Below are positions 15,875 through 25,034 of a DNA stretch of 61,441 nucleotides, in pieces. Within the stretch, counting starts at the first letter, position 1; each line of letters starts with the position of its first letter. Location: assembly GCA_947576945.1 (NCBI GenBank), contig CANPTH010000018.1, positions 1 through 61,441 of the forward strand, in the 5' to 3' direction. Position numbers and translations under genes: made by a program. Source of the stretch: an uncultured Lachnospiraceae bacterium (GTDB lineage Bacteria > Bacillota > Clostridia > Lachnospirales > Lachnospiraceae). The notes below the pieces were generated by a model. That model ran no database searches and was not told where the DNA came from. It saw only the letters and a list, made by a program, of their open reading frames with translations.

Positions 15875-16264
15875 TTACTCTTCTTCGGGAAAAGCAATAT
15901 CTACCGCCTTATCATCCTCGATCATCTCTTCTTTAGGCGTGGTAAATTTATCCACAATATCCGGGATCATGTCAAGTACCTTCGTAACGGTATCCTGATT
16001 CTTGATATTTACCAGTTTCGTAGCGCCGTCCTTGATCACAAGTACCGCACTTGGCGTCATCTTGGCAGAAAATCCGCCGCCTCCGCCGTTTTTCTTATCG
16101 TTGGCGCTGGCGCCCGCTCCCACGCCAAAGCTGATATCCACCAGCGGCAGAATGATGGTATCACCGATCTGCGTCGCATCTCCCACCACCGTCTTAGTGC
16201 CGATCACTGCATTCATACCTTTCATTAAAGATTCAATTACACCGGAGAAATTATTTTCCGCCAT
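15875..16264 (-). CDS. gerW: GerW family sporulation protein (YtfJ-like)
   Basis: A 129-residue YtfJ/GerW protein. The family core is clear: an N-terminal helix (GVIESLMKGMNAV), then GDTIILPLVDISFGVGAGA, a glycine-rich loop, and SAVLVIKDG. In Bacillus the protein is needed for normal spore germination; its mechanism is not known. It starts directly after the DUF2953 stop (TAA then ATG), so the pair is translationally coupled, the usual ytfI-ytfJ arrangement in endospore formers. Its presence is the best evidence in the window that the organism sporulates. Confidence 0.93.
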   Translation of the reverse strand: MAENNFSGVIESLMKGMNAVIGTKTVVGDATQIGDTIILPLVDISFGVGAGASANDKKNGGGGGFSAKMTPSAVLVIKDGATKLVNIKNQDTVTKVLDMIPDIVDKFTTPKEEMIEDDKAVDIAFPEEE

Positions 16265-17290
16265 TTATACAGCCTCCTTCTTAAATAACCTGATCAATGT
16301 TCTTATATCTTTATTTCTGTAAACCTTCCATGCCACACGCAGAAAAGTAAACGTTCGTATCTTACCCTGGATAAACACATAACCTTCCAGATGTGCCCGC
16401 TCAAAGTCCCCTACAACCCTCACATGCGGTCCGATCAGCGGGTACAGCATACCATGCCATGCAAGGATATCCCCCGTTGAAGCCGGGTTCCCCGTCCCCA
16501 CGATCAGATCCGCCACAAACTTATCCGGCTTCAGGGCCTTCAGTACAACAGCCGCCTGCCCCCGGCACAATTCCCAGGAATGGCGAAAGGCATCGCTTTC
16601 CAGCACTCCTTTATAATATTGCACAGTATCTGATGCAGACTTTATTTTATCACACATACTACGGATTGTGTACTGTATATTTTGAACCGCGCTCTTTAAT
16701 TTCTCCAGAAACTGTCTGATCCTGCAGAAAAGGCCGCGGATCTTTCGTATAAGCTTTCGGATCGGTCCTTCAGGCGGTACGGAAGAATCTTCCTCCGAAT
16801 CTGCTGCCTCTTCGGAATGTTCACTTTCTGCTGACACTTCCAACTCCTCTGCAGCAGAGTGATCTGCTGTGCTGTCCCTGTCTGTATGCTCTTTTGCCTC
16901 TGCTTCTTCTGGTGTCCCTGCTGATCCAGCATCCTCCTCAGAAACAGAAGACTCCTCTTCCTCCTTATCTCCTTTTCTCTTTTTCCTTTTTGATTTCCGG
17001 CTGTGTTTCTTCTCCGTTTCCGGTATTCTGAACAGGGTGAACAGAACTAATCGCACGCGTACGTATATATCGGCCGGATAACGCAGGAGAACATTAATCA
17101 GATGCAGCAGCCAGGTAATCTTCGCTCTCACCACAAACGGCGGTTTGCCATCCCCCTCTTCCCTGCATATCTCGATCCGATAGCGTACCGGCACAAAAAG
17201 CATACAGCAGACCGCCAGAAGTATAACGCCCAGGATGCACAACAGGATAATGCCTGTGATTTTTAAAATAAGCAAAATTATATGTAACAT
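16265..17290 (-). CDS. DUF2953 domain membrane protein (YtfI-like)
   Basis: A 341-residue protein with one N-terminal membrane segment (about residues 3-33), a basic stretch (KKHSRKSKRKKRKG), a long Glu/Ser/Ala-rich region (about 108-175) and a C-terminal DUF2953 domain ending with the GTGNPAST and RVVGDFE segments. It is always found beside gerW in spore formers and overlaps nothing here, but its stop touches the gerW start. The acidic insert is probably disordered and is longer than I would expect for the family. Function unknown; sporulation link by association. Confidence 0.88.
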   Translation of the reverse strand: MLHIILLILKITGIILLCILGVILLAVCCMLFVPVRYRIEICREEGDGKPPFVVRAKITWLLHLINVLLRYPADIYVRVRLVLFTLFRIPETEKKHSRKSKRKKRKGDKEEEESSVSEEDAGSAGTPEEAEAKEHTDRDSTADHSAAEELEVSAESEHSEEAADSEEDSSVPPEGPIRKLIRKIRGLFCRIRQFLEKLKSAVQNIQYTIRSMCDKIKSASDTVQYYKGVLESDAFRHSWELCRGQAAVVLKALKPDKFVADLIVGTGNPASTGDILAWHGMLYPLIGPHVRVVGDFERAHLEGYVFIQGKIRTFTFLRVAWKVYRNKDIRTLIRLFKKEAV

Positions 17291-17348
17291 ATATTTATCG
17301 TCGATTCCCTCTTCTCAACTCATCACTTTTGCCTGAAATGCTTTTGTT

Positions 17349-17675
17349 TCACAGGACGCACTTTCCCTGCTGATCTGAAAAAAGATATGCCGCCAGATCC
17401 GCCCGGCCGGTCTCACGGACAGACTCCTCCGCAATGCGGCAGATGATCTCCACAGCTTCATTATAATTCCCGGCAATTCCAATCACATACGGCTGATGTT
17501 CTTTGTAATACCGTTGTTGGAACATCAGATTATGGTAGATGGACAGTTGACCGCTTTCCGCCATATAAGCGATCACATATACATTCTGCAGCTTTGCATA
17601 TCTTTTCAGTTTTCTCCGCGTTTTCCCCGGATTTTTAATAGTATTCCCAATATAAAGATTTTTATAAAATTTCAT
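17349..17675 (-). CDS. Conserved hypothetical protein
   Basis: A 108-residue soluble protein I do not recognise. It starts MKFYKNLYIG, with basic residues in the first 30 positions and a hydrophobic core VYVIAYMAES, then YVIGIAGNYNEAVEII and a C-terminal helix. No cysteine motif or membrane segment is seen. It is on the same strand as the Nudix gene upstream (120-base gap) and the DUF2953 gene downstream (58-base gap). A weak SD (AAGG, 11 bases) precedes the ATG. Confidence 0.75.
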   Translation of the reverse strand: MKFYKNLYIGNTIKNPGKTRRKLKRYAKLQNVYVIAYMAESGQLSIYHNLMFQQRYYKEHQPYVIGIAGNYNEAVEIICRIAEESVRETGRADLAAYLFSDQQGKCVL

Positions 17676-17795
17676 GGATATGTCTGCCTTAAAAATGCTG
17701 ATATCATATTGAAAGTAATGTTCCCAAATGATAAAACCTAAGTTATTTTAACACACTTCCCCTCAATAAAACAGATAGAAACCATTAACTTTTCC

Positions 17796-18248
17796 TTAAT
17801 TAGATGTTTTGTTATACCAGAGTTCCCGCTTCTTCAGATCCAGATAGATCCCATAAGCCTGCTCCAGAATCTGCTTTTCATTAGGAAACTTCAGCAGGTG
17901 GTATGCCTCATGGTATTTATAGTATCCGGAATCCGTAAAATATTCTTCCCGTTGAGGCCTGCTGTAGTAGCTGTCCGCGATCATCAGATACCAGTGTACC
18001 TCTTTGGACACCGTATCCTCGGGGATGAGGAAAGTGTATTGGCTTTTGCCGATATATTTCATGATAGAAGCCTGCACGCCGGACTCTTCATAAACTTCCC
18101 GCAGCGCCGTCTGCGCCTGTGTTTCTCCCTCTTCTATTGTTCCCTTGGGCAGAACCCACCCTTCATATTTGTTGTGCAGATGTTTATACAGCACAAGTAT
18201 TTTCCCACGAAAGATAACAACACCGCCACTGCTCACAGCTTCAATCAT
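17796..18248 (-). CDS. Nudix hydrolase
   Basis: A 150-residue Nudix protein. The Nudix box reads G-TIEEGET...REVYEESG (residues about 36-58) and supplies the metal-binding glutamates. The sequence before it (GWVLPKG) resembles diadenosine-polyphosphate or NDP-sugar pyrophosphatases; the exact substrate cannot be told. It follows the PBP gene by 64 bases on the same strand and may be the last gene of the U32-SEDS-PBP group. Confidence 0.9.
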   Translation of the reverse strand: MIEAVSSGGVVIFRGKILVLYKHLHNKYEGWVLPKGTIEEGETQAQTALREVYEESGVQASIMKYIGKSQYTFLIPEDTVSKEVHWYLMIADSYYSRPQREEYFTDSGYYKYHEAYHLLKFPNEKQILEQAYGIYLDLKKRELWYNKTSN

Positions 18249-18312
18249 AACTTACTCCATTCCACTCTACATTCCTGCATCCTGTCTTAAGATTTCCCTG
18301 GGATCCGCCGCC

Positions 18313-19788
18313 TCATGCTCCAAAATATTCATCTAAGATCCGTCTGGCAATCGGAACCGCATAATCCCCGCCGCTTCCCGCACCTTCAATGATGATGGTC
18401 ACGCATACTTCCGGTTCCTCAGCCGGCGCAAACCCCGTAAACCAGGCATGGGAATCCGTCTTCACATTATTGTATTCTGCAGAACCCGTCTTGCCGGCCG
18501 CAGTATAGGTCAGACCGGACAGCTTCGTGCCCGTTCCGCTCTCCACCACTGCCGTCATCAGCTGCGTAAGTACCGCAGCCTCCTGCTCGGAAAACAGCTT
18601 CTTATAAGCATCGGGTGAAAACTGCCTGATAATATTTCCCTCGTTATTCTGCACATAATCCACCAGATAAGGTTTCATCACCGTGCCCTTGTTAGCGATG
18701 GCGCAGGTGATCATATTCAGATGCAGTGGTGTGATCTGCGTAGCTCCCTGTCCGATTGCCGCCTGCAGAATCTCCGAATCGGAAGTTTCGGCATCTACCT
18801 CGATCCTGCTTTTGTTATAAGCAAAAGACACCGGCAGTTCCTGACCAAACAGCAGATTCTTCAGGGTACTGCCCCATTTTGCCCGGTCTAACTGCATACC
18901 GATATTCGCAAAGGAAGCATTGCATGACTTGGCAAAGGATTTGGTGAAATCTTCCTGTCCATGCACTGACCCATGATAGCAGTTGATGGTATCCTGTCCA
19001 TGGCTGTACCTGCCGCTGCACTGATAAGAGTACTGCCCGTAACTGTCCGGGTTCTCCCGGATATATTCCAACGCCGTCACAATCTTGAAAGTGGATCCCG
19101 GTGGATACAGGCCCTGGGTCGCCCGGTTCAGAAGAACCGTGCTTTCCTTATCCTGGATCAGCTCATCCCAGATCGTATCGATTGTATTTGGATCATAATC
19201 CGGTTTCGAGACCATGGCAAGAATTTTACCCGTGGCCGGCTCAGAGACTATAATTGCTCCTTTGTAGGCGCCCAGCGAGCGGGAAGCAATATCCTGCAGG
19301 CTCACATCCAACGTTGTCACCACACTGTCGCCCGGATATTTGGCGCCTGCCACATCACTGGCCACTTTATCCGACAGCCTGGCGTTGGAATTAATCAGGT
19401 AATAGTTGGCTGCCGCCTCTATGCCGAATCTGCCGTTGGAAGCATATCCAACAGCATGCGCAAAAAGATTCTCATAGGGATAGACCCTCTTTTCATTCCC
19501 TTCCTCATCTGTCTGTGTCTCAGCCAGAACCTGTCCGCCGGCGGCATAAATGCTTCCACGAGTATTCTGTGCAGCGAAGATCTCCTGCCTGCCGTTGTAA
19601 CTGTTATTGATCAACTCCTGTTTATTCGTGGCGGCATAATAACAGGTATATCCCATCATGCCTAAAAAAACAGAGACGAAAAGCCAGGTGACTGCAAGAA
19701 TCTGTCTGTTCCGCTTATTCTTCTTCCTGCTCTTTGGCCCGGGTGCGCTCCCGTTGTACCGGCCGCTTTCTTTTCTTTCTTTTGACAC
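18313..19788 (-). CDS. Class B penicillin-binding protein (PBP2/FtsI-like transpeptidase)
   Basis: A membrane-anchored transpeptidase of 491 residues that cross-links peptidoglycan. One membrane segment near residues 28-51 is followed by a short dimerisation region and the transpeptidase domain with SxxK at S232-K235 (GSTFK), SCN at 288-290 and KTG at 433-435. The start is GTG at 19788 after AAGGAG, which makes the gene overlap the end of the SEDS gene by 74 bases. It is small for class B, like the spore-former FtsW-PbpA partner type. The SEDS-PBP pair forms one glycan polymerase-crosslinker complex. Confidence 0.92.
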   Translation of the reverse strand: MSKERKESGRYNGSAPGPKSRKKNKRNRQILAVTWLFVSVFLGMMGYTCYYAATNKQELINNSYNGRQEIFAAQNTRGSIYAAGGQVLAETQTDEEGNEKRVYPYENLFAHAVGYASNGRFGIEAAANYYLINSNARLSDKVASDVAGAKYPGDSVVTTLDVSLQDIASRSLGAYKGAIIVSEPATGKILAMVSKPDYDPNTIDTIWDELIQDKESTVLLNRATQGLYPPGSTFKIVTALEYIRENPDSYGQYSYQCSGRYSHGQDTINCYHGSVHGQEDFTKSFAKSCNASFANIGMQLDRAKWGSTLKNLLFGQELPVSFAYNKSRIEVDAETSDSEILQAAIGQGATQITPLHLNMITCAIANKGTVMKPYLVDYVQNNEGNIIRQFSPDAYKKLFSEQEAAVLTQLMTAVVESGTGTKLSGLTYTAAGKTGSAEYNNVKTDSHAWFTGFAPAEEPEVCVTIIIEGAGSGGDYAVPIARRILDEYFGA

Positions 19789-21097
19789 GCTTCGCTCCTT
19801 CTTCCTGTCGAATGATAAACAGTCCTTCTATGATAAAAAACATCACCAGCGTAGTAAGCACAGAGCTGCCGCCATAACTGATAAACGGCAGTGTAACACC
19901 TGTCATGGGAATAAACTTCGTCCCGCCTCCAACCGTCAGGAATACCTGGAAAATGTAGGTGACACCCAGTCCAAATGCAATCAGCCTGTAGAATCTGTCC
20001 TGCAGTCTGACGGAAATATCCATAAACATAATGAAACAGCTGATACATACCAGGATCATACACATGGAAAACAGGATCCCCAGCTCCTCCGCCACCGCCG
20101 AGAAAACAAAATCCGCCTCCACAAAAGGGATCGATGTGGGAGTGCCCCGAAACAGCCCCAGCCCAAACCAGCCGCCGCTGCTGATGGCAAACAAAGACTG
20201 CGTAATCTGATAGCCGGCATCGTCAATGCAGCTGAAAGGATCTTTCCAGGCCTGGACACGCACCTGCACATGAGAAAAAAAACGGTAAGCCAACACCGCC
20301 GCGCCGCATCCCCCGGCACAGCCAAGAAACAGATAGATCCACCTGGACGTGGCGATAAAGACCATCATCACATACACAATAAAGAAAATCAAAGCACTGC
20401 CCAGATCTCTGGACGCCACCAGGATCAGTACATGGATCCCTGCCAGCGCCGCCGTCAGTATGACACGCGGCAGGTCATGGGATTCATAAAGAGCACTGGC
20501 CAGAAAAAACACAAACACGATCTTCACAAACTCCGAAGGCTGAAAGGTCACCCCCGCTATGGAGTAAGAAATCTTCGAACCGTAAGTCACAGCGCCCAGA
20601 ATCAGCACGACGCCCAGCGCCACAATCCCTGCTGCTGCATAGACCCAGGTAAGACTTTTTAAAAATTTCAGTTTATGGATGAAGTAAGGGATCAGCATCC
20701 CCGCTACGATCGACACCGTTACGATAAAAAACTGCTTGATGGCCTTTTCAAATGACAGCCTGGTAAGGATCACAAAGCCGATGCTCAACAGCAGACACAT
20801 ATTGTTGACGATCAGCCTGTTCCCTTTGGGATAGACCATACGGAAAAGCATCACTGTGGCAAAAAGCAGGATCTGCTGCAGCACATAGAAAAAAAGATAT
20901 TCTATATTTCCCGTCTCGAAGCATATGACAAGAAAACATGAAAAATGCACCAGAAACATTAACAGATTCTGACGGATATAACAGCCGTTCCTGTCCTCTT
21001 CCTCCTGAAAGCGGAATACCAGGAAGCATTCTAACGTATACAATGCCATAAATAATGTAATAAGATATTTGGATAGCTCAGTAATATATATTTCCAT
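19715..21097 (-). CDS. SEDS family peptidoglycan polymerase (FtsW/RodA/SpoVE)
   Basis: A polytopic membrane protein of 460 residues with about ten membrane segments. The catalytic aspartate of the SEDS family is D329 in EADFVFSAVAEELG; the GVTFQPSEF and FISYGGSS segments are diagnostic. The last 30 residues are a Lys/Arg/Glu-rich tail whose DNA overlaps the PBP start. SEDS proteins polymerise lipid II. Which of division, elongation or sporulation it serves cannot be read from sequence; pairing with a PBP in one operon supports a dedicated complex. Confidence 0.92.
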   Translation of the reverse strand: MEIYITELSKYLITLFMALYTLECFLVFRFQEEEDRNGCYIRQNLLMFLVHFSCFLVICFETGNIEYLFFYVLQQILLFATVMLFRMVYPKGNRLIVNNMCLLLSIGFVILTRLSFEKAIKQFFIVTVSIVAGMLIPYFIHKLKFLKSLTWVYAAAGIVALGVVLILGAVTYGSKISYSIAGVTFQPSEFVKIVFVFFLASALYESHDLPRVILTAALAGIHVLILVASRDLGSALIFFIVYVMMVFIATSRWIYLFLGCAGGCGAAVLAYRFFSHVQVRVQAWKDPFSCIDDAGYQITQSLFAISSGGWFGLGLFRGTPTSIPFVEADFVFSAVAEELGILFSMCMILVCISCFIMFMDISVRLQDRFYRLIAFGLGVTYIFQVFLTVGGGTKFIPMTGVTLPFISYGGSSVLTTLVMFFIIEGLFIIRQEEGAKRVKRKKRKRPVQRERTRAKEQEEE

Positions 21098-21157
21098 AAT
21101 AAACCCTCATCATGCTCAGCCTGCCGCTTTGCGGGCCGCATGACTATCCATTCCAAA

Positions 21158-23533
21158 CTATTCCACGCCTCTTTTCAAATGTCCTGTAGTATAGGATCCG
21201 CCGCAAGGCTGCCCGCCCATCAGGATCTGCCTGCACTCCCTGGCCGTCTCCGTGGTAAAATCATAACGTCTTATATCTGCCCCAATCTTTTTTAACACAT
21301 TCTCCTGTTGGTGTAAAGAAAAGGGAACAGAATTATAGATGATATTATAACAGTGCCTGCAATTTATTTCCACCGGAAAAATAACACCGTAACGATCCTT
21401 TAACTGAAAATGCGATCCGGACAGCGGTTCCTTTGCCCGCTGTGCGCCCTGGCACTGTCCGGCGGTTCTGCGGATGCAGTTGGCTGTGACCATCATCGGG
21501 ATTCTGCCATATACAATCATTGCAGTACGCATACCGATCTGTGCGGCATGGCCGGCCAGATTTTCGGCTTCTTTCCGGTTCAGCTCCCATGGAAGCGTAT
21601 ACTCTTTACAATAGTGTGCCCAAAACCGCACGCCCGCATCATTAAAACAGTACAATCCAGCATCCGGAACCATATCATAACCCCCCTGCAGATTCTGCAG
21701 GAAGGCAGCTTCCTCGTAATTGCGTACCAGAAACCCACAAATCCGGCATTCACACCCCCTGCCAGCCGAGGGCATTGTCTCGCTGGATAGTAATGCGGTC
21801 AGCCGTTCCATATAAGCATCGTCATCTGCCCGCAGAATATAGGGAAGCGCAAGATAGTAATCAGCGCCTGACGACATGCCTTTTGTTCTATGCTCCGCTA
21901 TGGCTTCCACAATACGTTCATGCTGCGCCACATATAAATCACTGTCAATATAGATCCGGCGGCAGGGAAAACACAGCGCCTGGGCAAACTGCTCACAGGT
22001 AGAGATCAAAATATCCACAGCTTCAGCAGCTATCGTATCACTGGATTTTCTGTCGACCGGACCAGTGTAGTTGACCGACTCAGTCAATTCTTGCCGATCC
22101 ATATTTCTATCGGCAATCATACCGCGCTGTAAGATACTTTGCCGCTCATACGCTTCTATGCCTGCCCGCCGCAGCTCATTCAATGCCCGTACAGGCAGGA
22201 AGATCTCTCCCGGCATGGCAATCTCACAGTCCCGCACTGACAACCAGGAATTTCCTGTTTTCAGAAAACGTTTCCGCACATCTTCCTCCTGCAGAGGCGC
22301 CTTCCTGGCCGTTTCTACTATGGCTCCTTCCACCAGAACACTTATCTGCTCCCTGCCGCCTTCTTCGCTATGCGTTCCGGCAGTATTTTTCCCGGTATTT
22401 TCCGGCATCTTTCGAGTATCGGACAGAAGGGTTCCCGTAATCTGCAGAAGGGCCGGTCTGCCCTCTTCCAGAGTCACCTTCATCGAAACCACAGCCCTAT
22501 CCGGCTCACGCAGATACCTTTCCCGGATCCGGGTAAGCAGACGCTCGTCGCTTCCGGCATAACTTGGTTTGTGAAGCGTAATCATCTCCCGGCCATTATG
22601 CCGCTCATAATACCCTGTCTGTATCTCACTGCGTATATAGAGACTCCTGAGCCTGTCCATATCTTCTTTGCTGACCTGATAAGCCGCCCGTCCCTTCTGA
22701 TAATAGAGATCGATATATTTGCGATACAGAGCCGTAACTCCGGCAGCATATTCAGCCCGTTTCATGCGCCCTTCTATTTTAAAGGAATCGATTCCGGCTT
22801 CAATCAACCGGGGCAAATGAGAAATCGTACACAGATCTTTCAGGCTTAACGGATATTCAATATCGGAAGCCGCCTTTTTACCCATATCGTCACAGACGTG
22901 GTAAGGAAGTCTGCAGGGCTGGGCACATCGTCCCCTGTTTCCGCTTCTGCCGCCCAGCACGCTGCTGAAAAGGCACTGTCCCGAGTAGCAATAACACATG
23001 GCGCCATGTACAAAGCATTCTATCTCCAGACCGGTCTGTTCCTTAATCCTTTTCACCTCTGCCAGCGACAATTCTCTGGCCGGTACGACACGTTCCACAC
23101 CCTGTTCCTGCAGAAAGCTGCAGCCAGCGGGTCCGGTGAGCGCCATCTGCGTACTGGCATGCAGCGCAAGTTCCGAAAAATGCGCACGGATCTGTGTCAA
23201 TACACCGATATCCTGCACGATCACTCCGTCCAAGCCCGCTTCATAGAAAGGCTGCAGATATGGAATCAATTCACCAAATTCTGCCTCTTTTATCAGAGTG
23301 TTCACTGTAAGGTAGATTTTACGTCCCATAAAGTGTGCTGCGCGAATAGCCCTGCAGATCTCTTCCGTTGTGAAATTATCCGCATAGGCCCTGGCGCCAA
23401 ATTTCTCACCACCCAGATATACGGCATCCGCACCCGCGTTGACAGCCCCCAGGAAAGCCTCGTAATTTCCTGCCGGCGCCAGCAATTCTACCCTTGTTGC
23501 TGTTTTCTTCTTATTATCTGTAGCGAATTCCAT
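21158..23533 (-). CDS. U32 family protein with C-terminal extension (RNA hydroxylation-like)
   Basis: A 791-residue protein of the peptidase U32 family, beginning VELLAPAGNYEAFLGAVNAGADAVYLGG. Conserved features include the cysteine-rich stretch CYCYSGQCLFSSVLGGRSGNRG and GRCAQPCR near residues 180-210, and SLKDLC. After about residue 360 it carries a long extension of the DUF3656 type, with further C-terminal cysteines (INCRHCYN). Characterised relatives (RlhA, TrhP) hydroxylate 23S rRNA or tRNA wobble uridine rather than cleaving protein. The long form resembles RlhA. It starts a minus-strand group with the SEDS and PBP genes and is preceded by the zapA terminator. Confidence 0.87.
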   Translation of the reverse strand: MEFATDNKKKTATRVELLAPAGNYEAFLGAVNAGADAVYLGGEKFGARAYADNFTTEEICRAIRAAHFMGRKIYLTVNTLIKEAEFGELIPYLQPFYEAGLDGVIVQDIGVLTQIRAHFSELALHASTQMALTGPAGCSFLQEQGVERVVPARELSLAEVKRIKEQTGLEIECFVHGAMCYCYSGQCLFSSVLGGRSGNRGRCAQPCRLPYHVCDDMGKKAASDIEYPLSLKDLCTISHLPRLIEAGIDSFKIEGRMKRAEYAAGVTALYRKYIDLYYQKGRAAYQVSKEDMDRLRSLYIRSEIQTGYYERHNGREMITLHKPSYAGSDERLLTRIRERYLREPDRAVVSMKVTLEEGRPALLQITGTLLSDTRKMPENTGKNTAGTHSEEGGREQISVLVEGAIVETARKAPLQEEDVRKRFLKTGNSWLSVRDCEIAMPGEIFLPVRALNELRRAGIEAYERQSILQRGMIADRNMDRQELTESVNYTGPVDRKSSDTIAAEAVDILISTCEQFAQALCFPCRRIYIDSDLYVAQHERIVEAIAEHRTKGMSSGADYYLALPYILRADDDAYMERLTALLSSETMPSAGRGCECRICGFLVRNYEEAAFLQNLQGGYDMVPDAGLYCFNDAGVRFWAHYCKEYTLPWELNRKEAENLAGHAAQIGMRTAMIVYGRIPMMVTANCIRRTAGQCQGAQRAKEPLSGSHFQLKDRYGVIFPVEINCRHCYNIIYNSVPFSLHQQENVLKKIGADIRRYDFTTETARECRQILMGGQPCGGSYTTGHLKRGVE

Positions 23534-23580
23534 CGTCTCCCTGTATCCTCCGCTGTATATACCATTTTTCCTATGACAGC

Positions 23581-23610
23581 AAAAACCCTGTGGGTTTCCC
23601 CAACAGGGCT
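23581..23610 (-). terminator. Rho-independent terminator of zapA
   Basis: On the minus strand GCCCTGT-TGGG-GAAA-CCCA-CAGGGT followed by T-rich sequence, about 18 bases after the zapA stop. Confidence 0.92.
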
Positions 23611-23627
23611 TTTTCTTCTATTTGTCC

Positions 23628-24041
23628 TTATTTCTTCTTCTCTTTCTCTTTCAATTCTGTTTCCAGACGGACAATTTTCTTGGCTGTCTCGTTAGCCTCT
23701 GTCTGAAGGCTGCGGATATTTTTCTCCATATTCTCCAGCTTGATCTGGGAAGCAATCAACTCATGCTTCAGATCATACATCTCTTTCTCTTTATTCTGGA
23801 TCTCTTCCTCCAGCCGCGTGATCTGGTGCTTCGCCTTAAAATAATCATCTGCTATGTTCAACTGCATCAGAACATTCTGAGTATCAAGAGACTGCCTTTT
23901 AAAACTGTCAACTTTGCTGTATTCTGCAATCTTATTATTTATGTAAGACGCGACTTTCTGCAGATACTCTTCACTCTCGTAACCGCTTAAGGTAAATACT
24001 TTACCGGCAATAATAACCTCTGTATCTGTTTTTGTTGACAT
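23628..24041 (-). CDS. zapA: Cell division protein ZapA
   Basis: ZapA bundles FtsZ filaments at the division ring. The 137-residue protein has the N-terminal ZapA head (VIIAGKVFTLSGYESEEYLQKVASYIN) and a long C-terminal coiled coil (about residues 65-137) rich in Lys and Glu. The start is ATG 24041 (MSTKTDTE) after GGAGGGG; an open frame upstream is not coding. It has its own promoter (24097-24126) and terminator, so it is probably monocistronic, next to cell-wall synthesis genes. Confidence 0.9.
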   Translation of the reverse strand: MSTKTDTEVIIAGKVFTLSGYESEEYLQKVASYINNKIAEYSKVDSFKRQSLDTQNVLMQLNIADDYFKAKHQITRLEEEIQNKEKEMYDLKHELIASQIKLENMEKNIRSLQTEANETAKKIVRLETELKEKEKKK

Positions 24042-24096
24042 AGGGTCCCCTCCCATACTAAATATGCCGTCCAATGCATGATGCAATACAATATCT

Positions 24097-24126
24097 ATTA
24101 TATAATAGCCTGCGGTATAATTTCAA
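24097..24126 (-). promoter_or_regulatory. Predicted sigma-A promoter of zapA
   Basis: On the minus strand TTGAAA (24121-24126), an 18-base spacer and TATAAT (24097-24102), about 55 bases upstream of the zapA start. Confidence 0.8.
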
Positions 24127-24136
24127 GTAAAAAAAC

Positions 24137-25000
24137 TTATCCCAAATGGACATCCATCTGCGGATACGGTATAGAAATACCGGCATCATCCAGCGCATAT
24201 TTAACCTTCTCCGTAATCCGCCACTTACATTCCCAGTACTCATCATTATCCGCCCAGCAGCGTACATTTAAAATCACACTGCTGTCCGCCAGCTCCTCCA
24301 CAAACACCCTGCGGTCTTTAGAACTGAGAACGGCAGGATCCTCCTCCAGCACCTTCATGATAACCTCCCTGGCCTGCCGGATATCCGCCTGATAGGAGAT
24401 TCCCACCTTAATGTCCATCCTCCGCTCCGTCAGTGTGCTCATATTCAGGATACTGGAATTAGACAAAGTCCCATTGGGAATAATAACCACATGATTATTC
24501 GGTGTTGACAGTTTTGTATAGAAGAGCTGAATCTCCTTTACAGTGCCTTCATGTTCGTTATTATCCACTTTAATATAATCGTCTACCCGGAATGGTTTCA
24601 GCAGCAGGATCAACACACCGCCGGCAAAGTTCGACAGGCTTCCCTGGATCGCGAGACCGATCGCCACACCGGCTGATCCAAGAAGCGCCACCACGCTCGT
24701 GGCATCCAGGCCGAATCCCGAAGCGATCATAAACAAAAGCAGGCTGTACATAACCGCCTTAATAAAGGAATCAAGAAACTGTGTGACGCCGATATCGGCA
24801 TTTCCTCTCTGCAGGGAACGGCGGACAATCCGGCGTATCAGTTTAATGACCTGCACGCCGATCAGAAACACCACAAGCGCCAGCAAAACTCTCACCCCGA
24901 AGCGCAATGCCTTATCAGGAAGCTGCTGTAAATAGCTCTGTATCAATCCCATATCGATCTCTTCCGGCGCGATCTGCTCTAACCCTTTCAAATCATCCAT
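24137..25000 (-). CDS. Small-conductance mechanosensitive channel, MscS family
   Basis: A 287-residue channel with three membrane segments in the first 125 residues. The pore helix shows the Gly/Ala pattern GSAGVAIGLAIQGSLSNFAGG, followed by the cytoplasmic beta domain (DYIKV, GTVKEI, VVIIPNG) and C-terminal alpha/beta domain. It opens on membrane tension and releases solutes during hypo-osmotic shock. It follows glgB by 34 bases and is probably the last gene of the DUF1015-glgB operon; that pairing has no obvious metabolic logic. Confidence 0.93.
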   Translation of the reverse strand: MDDLKGLEQIAPEEIDMGLIQSYLQQLPDKALRFGVRVLLALVVFLIGVQVIKLIRRIVRRSLQRGNADIGVTQFLDSFIKAVMYSLLLFMIASGFGLDATSVVALLGSAGVAIGLAIQGSLSNFAGGVLILLLKPFRVDDYIKVDNNEHEGTVKEIQLFYTKLSTPNNHVVIIPNGTLSNSSILNMSTLTERRMDIKVGISYQADIRQAREVIMKVLEEDPAVLSSKDRRVFVEELADSSVILNVRCWADNDEYWECKWRITEKVKYALDDAGISIPYPQMDVHLG

Positions 25001-25034
25001 AGCACATTCCCTGTCTCCATAATTTTATGAATTT

